Origin: a virus
IMG/VR virus record: IMGVR_UViG_3300044630_002126
Coordinates: 1-22,702 of that record
Direction: 5' to 3' (one strand)
Length of the DNA stretch: 22,702 nt
Position numbers and translations under genes: made by a program. Under the pieces are notes generated by a model that worked only from the letters and a program-made list of their open reading frames with translations, did no database searches and had not been told where the DNA came from. How positions within the stretch are numbered: position 1 is the stretch's first letter; each line of letters starts with the position of its first letter. Below, piece after piece: positions 15,521-21,867 of this stretch.

Positions 15521-15542
15521 GTGGGGAGGGCAACCTCCCCAC
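15521..15542 (+). terminator. Stable 9-bp hairpin with GCAA tetraloop
   Basis: GTGGGGAGG (15521-15529) pairs perfectly with CCTCCCCAC (15534-15542) around a GCAA GNRA tetraloop, just after the preceding stop. There is no following U-tract, so it may be an RNA-stability or processing element rather than a terminator. Confidence 0.55.
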
Positions 15543-15567
15543 TTATTGGGGGTAGTTACTTTCCCAA

Positions 15568-15589
15568 GCCAACAGGGTCTGTTGTTGGC
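15568..15589 (+). other. Second hairpin before the next gene
   Basis: GCCAACA (15568-15574) pairs with TGTTGGC (15583-15589). An alternative inner pairing AACAG/CTGTT is also possible. It lies in the leader of the 69-residue gene, about 20 bases before its ribosome site. Confidence 0.45.
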
Positions 15590-15612
15590 AACCAAAGTAT
15601 AGAAAGGACGAT

Positions 15613-15822
15613 ATGAAAGAAATCAACTGCATGCACGATCGTGATATCTGCATCGAGGAGATTGTCAAGATGACCTATCTGATGGGCATCCCCGACGATC
15701 CTCGGTTCAAGGTTCTCACGCTCATCCAGTTGCCGTATCACGAGCTGGCCCGTCGCCGTCTTGATTGCTACGTTGAGCTCATCAACTACGCATACAAGAA
15801 GCTGGGTCACCTCTCGATCTAA
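15613..15822 (+). CDS. Small hypothetical protein, 69 residues
   Basis: The ATG at 15613 is preceded by GAAAGGA at suitable spacing. The product (MKEINCMHDRDICIEEIVKM onward) is helical with two early cysteines and a basic-aromatic helical end (YVELINYAYKKLGHLSI). There is no membrane segment. It is followed by a hairpin with arms GGGGTG and CACCCC. A small early-acting phage protein is the likely class, but no family is recognised. Confidence 0.65.
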   Translation: MKEINCMHDRDICIEEIVKMTYLMGIPDDPRFKVLTLIQLPYHELARRRLDCYVELINYAYKKLGHLSI

Positions 15823-15837
15823 CAGCAACTGACATAC

Positions 15838-15858
15838 AGGGGTGGTGACAGCACCCCT
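15838..15858 (+). terminator. Hairpin after the 69-residue gene
   Basis: A 7-bp stem AGGGGTG/CACCCCT (15838-15844 and 15852-15858) is followed by a pyrimidine tract that is not a pure T-run. It is a weak terminator or attenuator ahead of the next gene. Confidence 0.5.
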
Positions 15859-15871
15859 TCTCTTTCCCACC

Positions 15872-16060
15872 ATGAAAACATACAATCCAAAGACGCACAA
15901 GATTCTTCCTATCAGGCATCCGATGCAGACGAGTTGGCCTCACAGCCCTCTCTATCCTGTCTATCTTGGTTGGATAATAGTCTCTATCGATGAGCTTTAC
16001 GAAGGGCCGGTAGCAACGGCGGTCTTCACGCCGTTCGAACCAGAGGCTGTCGAGGAATAA
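15872..16060 (+). CDS. Small hypothetical protein, 62 residues
   Basis: The frame from ATG 15872 encodes MKTYNPKTHKILPIRHPMQT and then a hydrophobic-aromatic middle (PLYPVYLGWIIVSIDELYEG, residues about 27-46) and an acidic end. The ATG lacks a visible Shine-Dalgarno, and GTG codons further upstream in the hairpin are alternative starts. The compact spacing with its neighbours supports coding, but the evidence is only moderate. No family is recognised. Confidence 0.45.
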   Translation: MKTYNPKTHKILPIRHPMQTSWPHSPLYPVYLGWIIVSIDELYEGPVATAVFTPFEPEAVEE

Positions 16061-16104
16061 TTTCCCCAAGCACCCAGGGGATGTTGGGTGCAATCATCGC
16101 AACA

Positions 16105-16317
16105 ATGGAAGACAACGAACCCACAGCGTGCACACGTTGTAATGCCCCTACCATGTATCACATGATGTATTGGCTGAACGACGCACATGGCATCCCGCTG
16201 TGTAAGGTCTGTCCTCTCTGCGAAGCCAAGGCCAAGAAGAAGTATAACCCGGCAATCTTCCGGCACTATACTTCCTACGACCTGGACGCAGGTGAGCAGA
16301 TCGAGCCTGACTACTAA
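16105..16317 (+). CDS. Small putative zinc-binding protein, 70 residues
   Basis: The protein has CTRC near the start and CKVCPLC around residue 35: two cysteine pairs separated by about 27 residues, a zinc-ribbon-like layout (C-x2-C, then C-x2-C-x2-C). The N-terminal Met is uncertain. The ATG at 16105 (MEDNEPTACTRC) is used here, and an ATG at 16081 adds eight residues (MLGAIIAT) but overlaps a CACCCA/TGGGTG hairpin. A basic stretch (EAKAKKKYNP) follows the cysteines. Likely nucleic-acid or protein binding. The gene is closed by a strong terminator at 16339. Confidence 0.65.
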   Translation: MEDNEPTACTRCNAPTMYHMMYWLNDAHGIPLCKVCPLCEAKAKKKYNPAIFRHYTSYDLDAGEQIEPDY

Positions 16318-16338
16318 ACACAGTCAGGGCATAATTCA

Positions 16339-16369
16339 GAGGCTGGCCTACGGGCTGGCCTCTTTTTTT
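16339..16369 (+). terminator. Rho-independent terminator closing the rightward gene block
   Basis: A 10-bp stem (16339-16348 with 16353-16362, two wobble pairs) is capped by a TACG loop of the UNCG class and followed by T7 (16363-16369). It is the strongest + strand stop signal in the window and separates the rightward genes from the iteron region. Confidence 0.9.
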
Positions 16370-16854
16370 GTGCCCATTTGATAGCGCACAGCGCACGGAT
16401 CCTGTCAAAGCTGCAAGTTTCTATTTGGCCACAGTCAAGCAGTATGTTGCGTCCAACCCCCCAACCAAACGGGAAACAGCAATCTACCATTAAACCGTTA
16501 TTGCATATTATCATAGAACCGCACATCCAGGCAGTCTGTGGATCTAGCAACAGGCCAACAGGTGCGGAAAGCGGGAACTACCATTCTACCATTATTGGTA
16601 TTTCCCAATAACCATTAAAACCGCATAACTGTATAAACTGTTAAATGCCCGATGCCGGCCATTCTATCATTCTACCATTAACCCTATTCTACCATTAATA
16701 GCATTCTACCATTACCATGTTTTTCACAAAGCCTTGACTTGTGGTGATCAGTCCAATCCACACATCCATCAATGTTTACGATAGTCCAGGCTATGGGTCT
16801 TTGCCGGATTTGCGGAACTGTATTTTTTGACACATACCCATTTTAACTGGAAAC
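16370..16854. other. Gene-free convergent region with iteron array
   Basis: About 480 bases with no credible gene, between a rightward terminator and a leftward terminator. It contains TCTACCATTA copies (described separately), a direct AGCGCAC repeat near 16383-16396 and AT-rich sequence. Since both flanking gene sets end here, promoters are not expected, which favours an origin of replication, a partition-like site or a regulator-binding array. No gene of matching function is adjacent, so this is only a proposal. Confidence 0.45.
16483..16714. repeat. TCTACCATTA iteron array
   Basis: Five exact copies of TCTACCATTA occur at 16483, 16585, 16671, 16688 and 16705, and the last three have a strict 17-bp period. 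Degenerate copies are ACTACCATT (16577-16585), ACCATTA (16611-16617) and TCTATCATTC (near 16663). Two TATACCATTA variants recur at 20171 and 20215, outside this array. On the minus strand the motif reads TAATGGTAGA. Confidence 0.75.
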
Positions 16855-16882
16855 AAAAAAGGGAGACTATCGCTAGTCTCCC
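16855..16882 (-). terminator. Rho-independent terminator for the leftward amidoligase gene
   Basis: GGGAGACTA (16861-16869) pairs with TAGTCTCCC (16874-16882) around TCGC. On the minus strand it is followed by T6 from the A-run at 16855-16860. It lies about 40 bases beyond the stop of the amidoligase gene. Confidence 0.9.
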
Positions 16883-16918
16883 TGATATCTGACTTACTTA
16901 CTTTGAGTAAGTTGCTGA

Positions 16919-18481
16919 TTAACTGAGATTGTGATCGCTGGTATATTCGTGCCTAATGTTATCAATAGCACTTACGACATTTACCCACTTATCCCAGGTT
17001 GGGGTAGACTCATTGATTGTGGGAAGTTGGAAAGCACCACAATGCGAGTTGTTCGCAAGGTGCTTTTCCCACAAAGGTTTGAATTTACCGATTCGCTCGA
17101 TCACATAAACCTTGAGTTCCAGCGGACATTCGGACTCCATAAAGTCCTCAAAGGTGTCAATCTTGGTAGAGTTATTGACACACCAGAACATAAGGCTTGC
17201 CCACATCTTCAACTTCCAGAAGTTTAGGGTAGGCATACCAACACGCACTTCCACAGTATTGTGTTCACTATGGCAATGGGTATTAATAGCAGAATACCTA
17301 GAAGCCTGAGAGTCAGCCCATACCGAACAATAGCGGTTTGTGGCTCTACGAGGACTGATGGTTCTATGCAACCACGACTTAAACGCATCTCTGACCCTTC
17401 CAGCGATCCTGTAATAAGTAGCAGAAGGGCGGTTTCGCATATCAATATGAACGTGGCAACCACAGGATTTGTTGATCCTACCACCTGCATCAGTTAGCAG
17501 TTTCAGGGTATTCTGGACTTTATCCCAATTCTCCTGATTGTTGATATTGAGGAAAGCCTTATACTCCTGATAACGAGCAACTGCCTCATCTTGGCAATCC
17601 GTAGTAATGCTACCATCCGTGGTAAACGAATTCCACCTAGAAGTGGGGTAATCATCACTATCCCAAGTTGCCAAAGGTGCGTTATTCTCGGAAACGAATT
17701 CTAACTCGATCCCGATACAATCACCTTCTGGGAACTTACGGAAAGCCACAGTCTTGTGGAAGTTGTCAAGATGCCTAGACCAGTGCATTGGGGCAGTATG
17801 GTAGATCCTGTCCATTGCTGCTTCCCACTTTTCTTGGATAGTCTCGTTTCTGACGAAACTACGAGCATAGTGGTTTCTACCAGTCTGCAGGTTCTCGCAA
17901 CCATCCATAAAGTAGCGGAATGCGTTTCCGTGCAGTTTCATGAATTGCGAGATATTGACTTTCACCTGATCCCAGTCGCTTTCGAAAACCCAGGGATTGG
18001 TGATATAGGTGCTATGCTGGATGTTGGTAGGAATGCGATCTTTGCACAACAGGTGAATCCAGCCTTCCACATTATTGCGGAAATACCCAGATTGATGGGT
18101 TCCCTTGATATGGGAATTATAGACTTTCGTCACCCAATCAAAAAGGCTGGACTTGTGGTTTCGGTGGATCTTGCATTCCAGCAGTTGTCCGATAGCCTCA
18201 GAACGCTGTTTAATGCCGTTTGCTGAGATCGAAGAACAATGGTTATGCGAATAGTTGGTGGAAGACGAGAGTCCCAGAACCACACAATCCGGATGTTTAC
18301 GGACAATGGGGTTCAGGCTGTTCCACCAATTCACACGACTATCGAGAGTCATGTAATGGCTGAAATCACCGCTATGCTTGGTTAGCATAGAAATGACTTT
18401 CTTCTGTTTCTTGGCGATCGGCTTCCGAATGGAAAGCAGAAAACCAAGTTTGTCGGGGGTTTCCTTATTATCAGGCTTCAT
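16919..18481 (-). CDS. Putative amidoligase (ATP-dependent, GCS/glutamine-synthetase-like)
   Basis: The 520-residue product carries motifs of the putative amidoligase family (Pfam Amidoligase_2) in its second half: IGIELEFV (257-263, Glu metal/ATP ligands), TDGSI (288-292), INKSCGCHVHID (336-347), RYSAIN (395-400) and NTVEVRVG (408-415). This family is predicted to join a carboxylate to an amine using ATP, by analogy with gamma-glutamylcysteine synthetase and glutamine synthetase. The first 250 residues are basic and match no domain I know. It lies 51 bases after a class II glutamine amidotransferase gene with a similar leader, which suggests paired action, the amidotransferase supplying ammonia. 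Its own leader is A-rich and lacks a Shine-Dalgarno. Substrate is unknown. Confidence 0.8.
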   Translation of the reverse strand: MKPDNKETPDKLGFLLSIRKPIAKKQKKVISMLTKHSGDFSHYMTLDSRVNWWNSLNPIVRKHPDCVVLGLSSSTNYSHNHCSSISANGIKQRSEAIGQLLECKIHRNHKSSLFDWVTKVYNSHIKGTHQSGYFRNNVEGWIHLLCKDRIPTNIQHSTYITNPWVFESDWDQVKVNISQFMKLHGNAFRYFMDGCENLQTGRNHYARSFVRNETIQEKWEAAMDRIYHTAPMHWSRHLDNFHKTVAFRKFPEGDCIGIELEFVSENNAPLATWDSDDYPTSRWNSFTTDGSITTDCQDEAVARYQEYKAFLNINNQENWDKVQNTLKLLTDAGGRINKSCGCHVHIDMRNRPSATYYRIAGRVRDAFKSWLHRTISPRRATNRYCSVWADSQASRYSAINTHCHSEHNTVEVRVGMPTLNFWKLKMWASLMFWCVNNSTKIDTFEDFMESECPLELKVYVIERIGKFKPLWEKHLANNSHCGAFQLPTINESTPTWDKWVNVVSAIDNIRHEYTSDHNLS

Positions 18482-18496
18482 GTTTTTTTGGTATTT

Positions 18497-18512
18497 GGTA
18501 TTTTTTGGGTTT
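18497..18512 (-). promoter_or_regulatory. A-rich 16-nt leader element (copy 1)
   Basis: On the minus strand AAACCCAAAAAATACC precedes the amidoligase start by about 16 bases. An identical 16-mer is at 19605-19620 before the glutamine amidotransferase gene. Neither gene has a Shine-Dalgarno, so this may be an A-rich translation enhancer or a regulator site. Confidence 0.5.
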
Positions 18513-18532
18513 CGCCTTTTGGGGCAAATTGG

Positions 18533-19594
18533 TTAGTCGTTATGTTTCCAGGGTTTGTTGTTAGCCCTGTATTTACGCATTTGTTCCTTTCGGAGTTCTT
18601 TGATATCCTCGGATTCCGGCTTTTGGGCAGGAGTGGTAGAAGGAGAGGAAGTGGGAGTATTGGTAGTTCCGGTATATCCGTCTACTTGGTCTTCCCAATA
18701 AGAACCGTATCCATAAGAACCGCTAGTAGTGCCATAACCAGCAACACCAGCAGAACCGAGAGATCGGCTAATTGCACCATATCCAATTCTACGGGAATAT
18801 GACTCAAACTTGGAAAACTCATTACTCTCGATCTCACCATTTGCGAGGAACGTATGTTTCACATAAGGTGCGAGAAGCATAGGAGTAGTGATAGTGGCAG
18901 TTTTGAGTCCATTGAAGGTAAGCATCAAATTAGCCAATTCGGTGCAATGGGTAGAGTCTGTGCAAATGATATATTGCCCAAGTTGCTTGATATACACAAG
19001 ATACAAAGGAGCACGATCATCACGTAAACAGAACATATCACCATTTGGGTTAATACCCACAACTGCGGCATATCCAGAAAGTCCCTCTTTAAAGGAATGT
19101 TCACCTTCTGCATAAAGGAAGCAATTGAGGATATGCTCAGAATCGCAAGTAGTATGGGTCGGGTATTTCTCACCTTCCCAGTCAACTACGCCATTATGGG
19201 CAATCGTATATTCGCCCTTTTCGCTGGTTCCATTGAAAGGGTGAGTATTGGTAATCGACTTTCCACAGGTTGCAGTCCTTCCGTGGGCAATATAAGACCT
19301 GAGGACTTTGCCATTTTCTGGCTTTGCACCTTTCTGGTCATAATCGATCCCGTAGGTTAACTGAGTCCTGATACTTGCGGGAAGTGTGTCCCGAGAGTCT
19401 TTCAGCACTCCGATACCTTTGCAGGTTTCCGGGTTTTGGTATCTTTCCATGAACACACCTTTAGTGGTTTGCATGGCATAACCGAAACCATCCTTTTGTG
19501 AAGAACCCAGGAGTTCCGCAGATTTGCGGACTACCTGACTTGCCTGCTTTAAGGATTTGCAGGCAATTACGTTCATTGCTATTAGTTTACACAT
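18533..19594 (-). CDS. Class II glutamine amidotransferase with a long disordered tail
   Basis: The 353-residue product begins MCKLIAMNV, so after Met removal Cys2 would be the N-terminal nucleophile of an Ntn-hydrolase glutaminase. Further class II signatures are DGFGYA (35-40), the AHGRTAT stretch (103-109, Arg for the glutamine carboxylate), NTHPF (116-120) and AHNGVV (132-137). DSEHIL (151-156) fits the later conserved acidic position. This chemistry frees ammonia from glutamine. The C-terminal 80 or so residues (about 270-353) are low-complexity Gly/Ser/Tyr and Thr/Pro, ending in a charged KELRKEQMRKYRA helix. No second catalytic domain is present, so ammonia must be used by a partner, most likely the adjacent amidoligase. 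Start is fixed by the nucleophile Cys. Confidence 0.88.
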   Translation of the reverse strand: MCKLIAMNVIACKSLKQASQVVRKSAELLGSSQKDGFGYAMQTTKGVFMERYQNPETCKGIGVLKDSRDTLPASIRTQLTYGIDYDQKGAKPENGKVLRSYIAHGRTATCGKSITNTHPFNGTSEKGEYTIAHNGVVDWEGEKYPTHTTCDSEHILNCFLYAEGEHSFKEGLSGYAAVVGINPNGDMFCLRDDRAPLYLVYIKQLGQYIICTDSTHCTELANLMLTFNGLKTATITTPMLLAPYVKHTFLANGEIESNEFSKFESYSRRIGYGAISRSLGSAGVAGYGTTSGSYGYGSYWEDQVDGYTGTTNTPTSSPSTTPAQKPESEDIKELRKEQMRKYRANNKPWKHND

Positions 19595-19604
19595 CGTGTT
19601 TTTT

Positions 19605-19620
19605 GGTATTTTTTGGGTTT
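19605..19620 (-). promoter_or_regulatory. A-rich 16-nt leader element (copy 2)
   Basis: This is the same 16-mer as copy 1 (AAACCCAAAAAATACC on the minus strand), about ten bases upstream of the amidotransferase start. Its recurrence before both enzyme genes suggests shared control or shared initiation mode. Confidence 0.5.
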
Positions 19621-19683
19621 TAGTGAGATCGGATATTTTGTAAATCTGCTAAATCTACAACTTCCCCTAGTTTCACTTTTCTT

Positions 19684-19711
19684 ATAATACATATATCTGA
19701 TCACCTGTCAA
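19684..19711 (-). promoter_or_regulatory. Sigma70-like promoter for the amidotransferase-amidoligase pair
   Basis: On the minus strand TTGACA (19706-19711) is followed after 16 bases by TATTAT (19684-19689). A TATAAG overlaps further downstream with 19-base spacing. The consensus -35 and near-consensus -10 point to host RNA polymerase. The implied leader before the ATG at 19594 is roughly 80 bases. Confidence 0.65.
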
Positions 19712-19727
19712 GCACATAATTTACTGG

Positions 19728-19978
19728 AAAACCGGAATCAGATTTTTGTTGGTTTGATAGTTTGTTGTAGTTTGCAAAATGATCTGCAATCAGTTTAAAA
19801 CCGGAAGTGATTATCTTGCTTTTATCTGGATTTAACGCCGGCTTTCTTTTTATGGAAAAACTGGAAGCGATCTAAAACTTGTTTCAGTCAAAAGCGCGAT
19901 CAAGACGTCGATTGTATCAAGATTTTGGTAGATACGAGATTTTGGTCGGATCAAGACGTCAGCTGGAACGAGATTTTG
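19728..19978. repeat. Repeated AAAACYGGAA and GATCAAGACGTC blocks
   Basis: AAAACCGGAA occurs at 19728-19737 and 19797-19806, with a variant AAAACTGGAAGCGATC at 19857-19872, spaced 69 and 60 bases. GATCAAGACGTC occurs at 19898-19909 and 19949-19960, 51 bases apart, and ACGAGATTTTG at 19934-19944 and 19968-19978. This is a mosaic of short direct repeats just upstream of the sigma70-like promoter. Confidence 0.65.
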
Positions 19979-20170
19979 TTGGGAATAGTCCAGGCCGAAT
20001 TAGTTATAGTTTCTTAAATCTGGCCAGAAAACTTGACCCGTCAAACTTGCAGATTTTTCGTTCCGCATCTTTCATTGATTTTTGATCGCAGTTTTTTGCC
20101 AACGCCAGACCTCGCTTTTCCGGCTTATTTTCAGTTTTTCGCGGCTTTCGGCCAGGATGATTTTGCCCCA

Positions 20171-20224
20171 TATACCATTAAATGGTTTTGAAATGAGATT
20201 TGATTTGACCTCAATATACCATTA
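20171..20224. repeat. Two TATACCATTA motifs
   Basis: TATACCATTA is found at 20171-20180 and 20215-20224, 44 bases apart. It differs by one base from the TCTACCATTA array at 16483-16714. The pair lies just beyond the stop of the 80-residue leftward gene. Confidence 0.6.
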
Positions 20225-20235
20225 CTCGAATTTAA

Positions 20236-20478
20236 TTACGACTTTTTGTTAAAACTCGCTTCAAACTTTTCCATTTGAAGGTCTAGGATTAGTTTTGAGT
20301 AAGCCAAGATAAGGCCCTCTCTTGCCATATAATCCTTTGTTTTATCATATTCGTCTACCAGAGAAAGGACAGGCATCATCTTCTCGATGGTGTCTACCTT
20401 TACTCCGAGCATGACGGCACAACCAGATATGGAAGAGTTCTTTCTCTGGCCTTTGTTAATCTTATCGTTTGGTAACAT
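20236..20478 (-). CDS. Hypothetical protein, 80 residues
   Basis: A small protein (MLPNDKINKGQRKNSSISGC onward) with a basic start and a helical body (TIEKMMPVLSLVDEYDKTK, then REGLILAYSKLILDL). It overlaps the previous gene's end by 17 bases in another frame, which supports coupled translation. There is no membrane segment. It is last in the chain before the repeat-rich gap. Family not recognised. Confidence 0.6.
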   Translation of the reverse strand: MLPNDKINKGQRKNSSISGCAVMLGVKVDTIEKMMPVLSLVDEYDKTKDYMAREGLILAYSKLILDLQMEKFEASFNKKS

Positions 20479-20842
20479 GGAAGAAAGGAAGAGCGTCGAT
20501 TAATACCTCACAGTTAGCGGAAGTATTGGTAGTGGTAAATGAGGAAACATACGTTCCGTCGGCGTTCTCATCTCCTGGGAATTTTGCACCAAGATGCTTT
20601 CTCGCCCACTTCCTAGCATTGAACATGATTTCGTCATGGTCTAGGGTTCTGAGTTCTCCATTACACTCTTCCGTGTCAAACTTGGTAACAGAGATACAAG
20701 CCCAAGGTTCTCGGTGCATGGAGCCATCGGAATACCAAGCCTTATAGAACGAGATGTAAGGCTCGTTCATATTGTATAGGCTATCAATCCTCTTAGAATA
20801 GTTTTCCAAGAATGTCTGTTTCATAAGCGTCAGCGTATCCAT
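20462..20842 (-). CDS. Hypothetical protein, 126 residues
   Basis: The product begins MDTLTLMKQTFLENYSKRID and contains aromatic strands (PYISFYKAWYSDGSMHREPW, residues about 28-47), a basic helix (FNARKWARKHLGAKFPG) and a Thr/Ser-rich stretch near the end. No known motif or membrane segment. The start ATG lies two bases beyond the stop of the gene before it, in the compact leftward early cluster. The leader has no Shine-Dalgarno. Confidence 0.65.
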   Translation of the reverse strand: MDTLTLMKQTFLENYSKRIDSLYNMNEPYISFYKAWYSDGSMHREPWACISVTKFDTEECNGELRTLDHDEIMFNARKWARKHLGAKFPGDENADGTYVSSFTTTNTSANCEVLIDALPFFHVTKR

Positions 20843-20844
20843 TG

Positions 20845-21357
20845 TTATTTCTTGTGGGTTTGGTAGGTTACTTGTTGTCCGTTGAGGTATACTGCGTCGA
20901 ACGAGTCGAACAGGTCAAGTTCGTTCTGGCAGGTAATCTCAAAAACGAGAAGCGGGAATTGAGAGGATACTTCCTTCAGCCAAGGAAGAGGGTGTCCTTC
21001 CAAGGTTCTGAATTCGTATCTAAGGACTTCATTGGGAGTCCCCCTGTCAACGTAATCCAAGGTTACATCGACGGCATCATACAGGGTTCCCCAGCGGTTC
21101 TTGCAGAACTCGAAAGAAGAGGAATAACCTGTCTTTGCAATTCTCTTGGCTCTGGCATCATCAGAGTCGTCCTCAATCGTGTCGATTAGGATATCTGGGA
21201 TTTGGACATGGAAGTAGAAAGACAGGGGAGAGCCATCATCTGGGTCTTCCACGTCAGACTCAAACAGGTCGAGTTCGTGTAGTGCGTCGGACTCATTGTC
21301 TTGTGGTGCAACCTTGAGGGTGCAATAAGTCCAGTCATTGATGTTTTCTTGGGTCAT
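20845..21357 (-). CDS. Api92-like / DUF1281-like protein, 170 residues
   Basis: The ATG at 21357 (MTQENINDWTYCTLKVAP) is chosen over an upstream start that would overlap the neighbouring gene. It carries the pattern of Api92-like proteins: a WTYCTLKV strand near the start, CKNRWGTLYDAVDV in the middle (compare the family's WGTKWD core), and an ending YEFRTLEGHPLPWLKEVSSQFP with a following LLVFEITCQNE strand. These proteins come from phages, plasmids and pathogenicity islands and have a ferredoxin-like fold of unknown biochemical role. Assigned from memory of that pattern, not a search. Confidence 0.6.
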   Translation of the reverse strand: MTQENINDWTYCTLKVAPQDNESDALHELDLFESDVEDPDDGSPLSFYFHVQIPDILIDTIEDDSDDARAKRIAKTGYSSSFEFCKNRWGTLYDAVDVTLDYVDRGTPNEVLRYEFRTLEGHPLPWLKEVSSQFPLLVFEITCQNELDLFDSFDAVYLNGQQVTYQTHKK

Positions 21358-21368
21358 ATGTTTTTTGG

Positions 21369-21527
21369 TTAGTAGTTTCGGCTTTCGCAGATTGCCTGCC
21401 AAGCAGACTCAATCTGCTCGTCCACAGGCTTTTTGTCAAGGCCTTCTTCGACCAATTCGCACCACTTAACTCTGTCGATTTTCCAGAGAGTATTAAGCAG
21501 GATTGATAGTTGTGCGTTCTCGTTCAT
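21369..21527 (-). CDS. Small helical acidic protein, 52 residues
   Basis: A 52-codon frame too short for a 60-residue cut-off, between a 67-residue gene and the Api92-like gene. It begins MNENAQLSILLNTLWKIDRV and continues with a KWCELVEEGLDKKP helix and a WQAICESRNY end. Its ATG lies three bases after the preceding stop (TAACATATG), and the gap to the next start is short. The position and open length in a tight cluster support coding. Function unknown. Confidence 0.6.
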   Translation of the reverse strand: MNENAQLSILLNTLWKIDRVKWCELVEEGLDKKPVDEQIESAWQAICESRNY

Positions 21528-21530
21528 ATG

Positions 21531-21734
21531 TTAGGATAGTTTTGCGATGTTGAACTTTGCGAGATTGGTAAGCATCACGAAGGCGTGATACTCTGCGATA
21601 TCTTGTGGTTTCTCATCATCGAAGTATGCGTATAGAATTGCGTTCTTAACGTCCTTGTCGGAGGACAGGAAGTCCAATTCGATAACATCGTTGGTGTTCT
21701 TGTTTTTGTTTTTTCGCTTTTTGTTTTTTGCCAT
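21531..21734 (-). CDS. Small hypothetical protein with a Lys-rich N-terminus, 67 residues
   Basis: The first 15 residues are almost all Lys, Asn and Arg (MAKNKKRKNKNKN), then an acidic strand (DVIELDFLSSDKD) and a helix (VKNAILYAYFDDEKP, then IAEYHAFVMLTNLAKFNIAKLS). The leader is A-rich with CCCAAAAAACA and no Shine-Dalgarno, like the two enzyme genes. It is followed by the 52-residue gene. No family recognised. Confidence 0.6.
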   Translation of the reverse strand: MAKNKKRKNKNKNTNDVIELDFLSSDKDVKNAILYAYFDDEKPQDIAEYHAFVMLTNLAKFNIAKLS

Positions 21735-21800
21735 ATTTGTTTTGTGTGTTTTTTGGGCTTAATGTCAAGCAGGTATGGGCGGAATATTTCCGTTACCTCC

Positions 21801-21857
21801 CGTCCAACGGCTGGACGAGAACCCATTCTGGTTGAAGCGCAAACGCTATTGTTTGCG
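21801..21857. other. Two hairpins in the gap between leftward genes
   Basis: CGTCCA (21801-21806) pairs with TGGACG (21812-21817) and CGCAAAC (21838-21844) pairs with GTTTGCG (21851-21857). They follow the stop of the leftward 145-residue gene, so they may terminate or stabilise its message. Neither has a long T-run on the minus strand. Confidence 0.5.
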
Positions 21858-21867
21858 TCAATCAAAA

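Larger units (their letters stand above)
19595..20235. other. Gene-free repeat-rich region upstream of the amidotransferase operon
   Basis: About 640 bases with no convincing gene. They hold a leader element (19605-19620), a sigma70-like promoter (19684-19711), three AAAACYGGAA repeats, a repeated GATCAAGACGTC block, and two TATACCATTA motifs near the right end. A 68-codon + strand frame at 19879-20085 lacks a ribosome site and spans repeats, so it is not counted. Confidence 0.6.

Noticed and set aside
16378-16611. 77-codon plus frame in the iteron region
   Set aside because: Starts with TTG directly after a terminator, has no ribosome site and overlaps TCTACCATTA repeats.
19879-20085. 68-codon plus frame in the repeat-rich gap
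   Set aside because: No ribosome site, spans direct repeats and lies opposite to the surrounding genes' direction.
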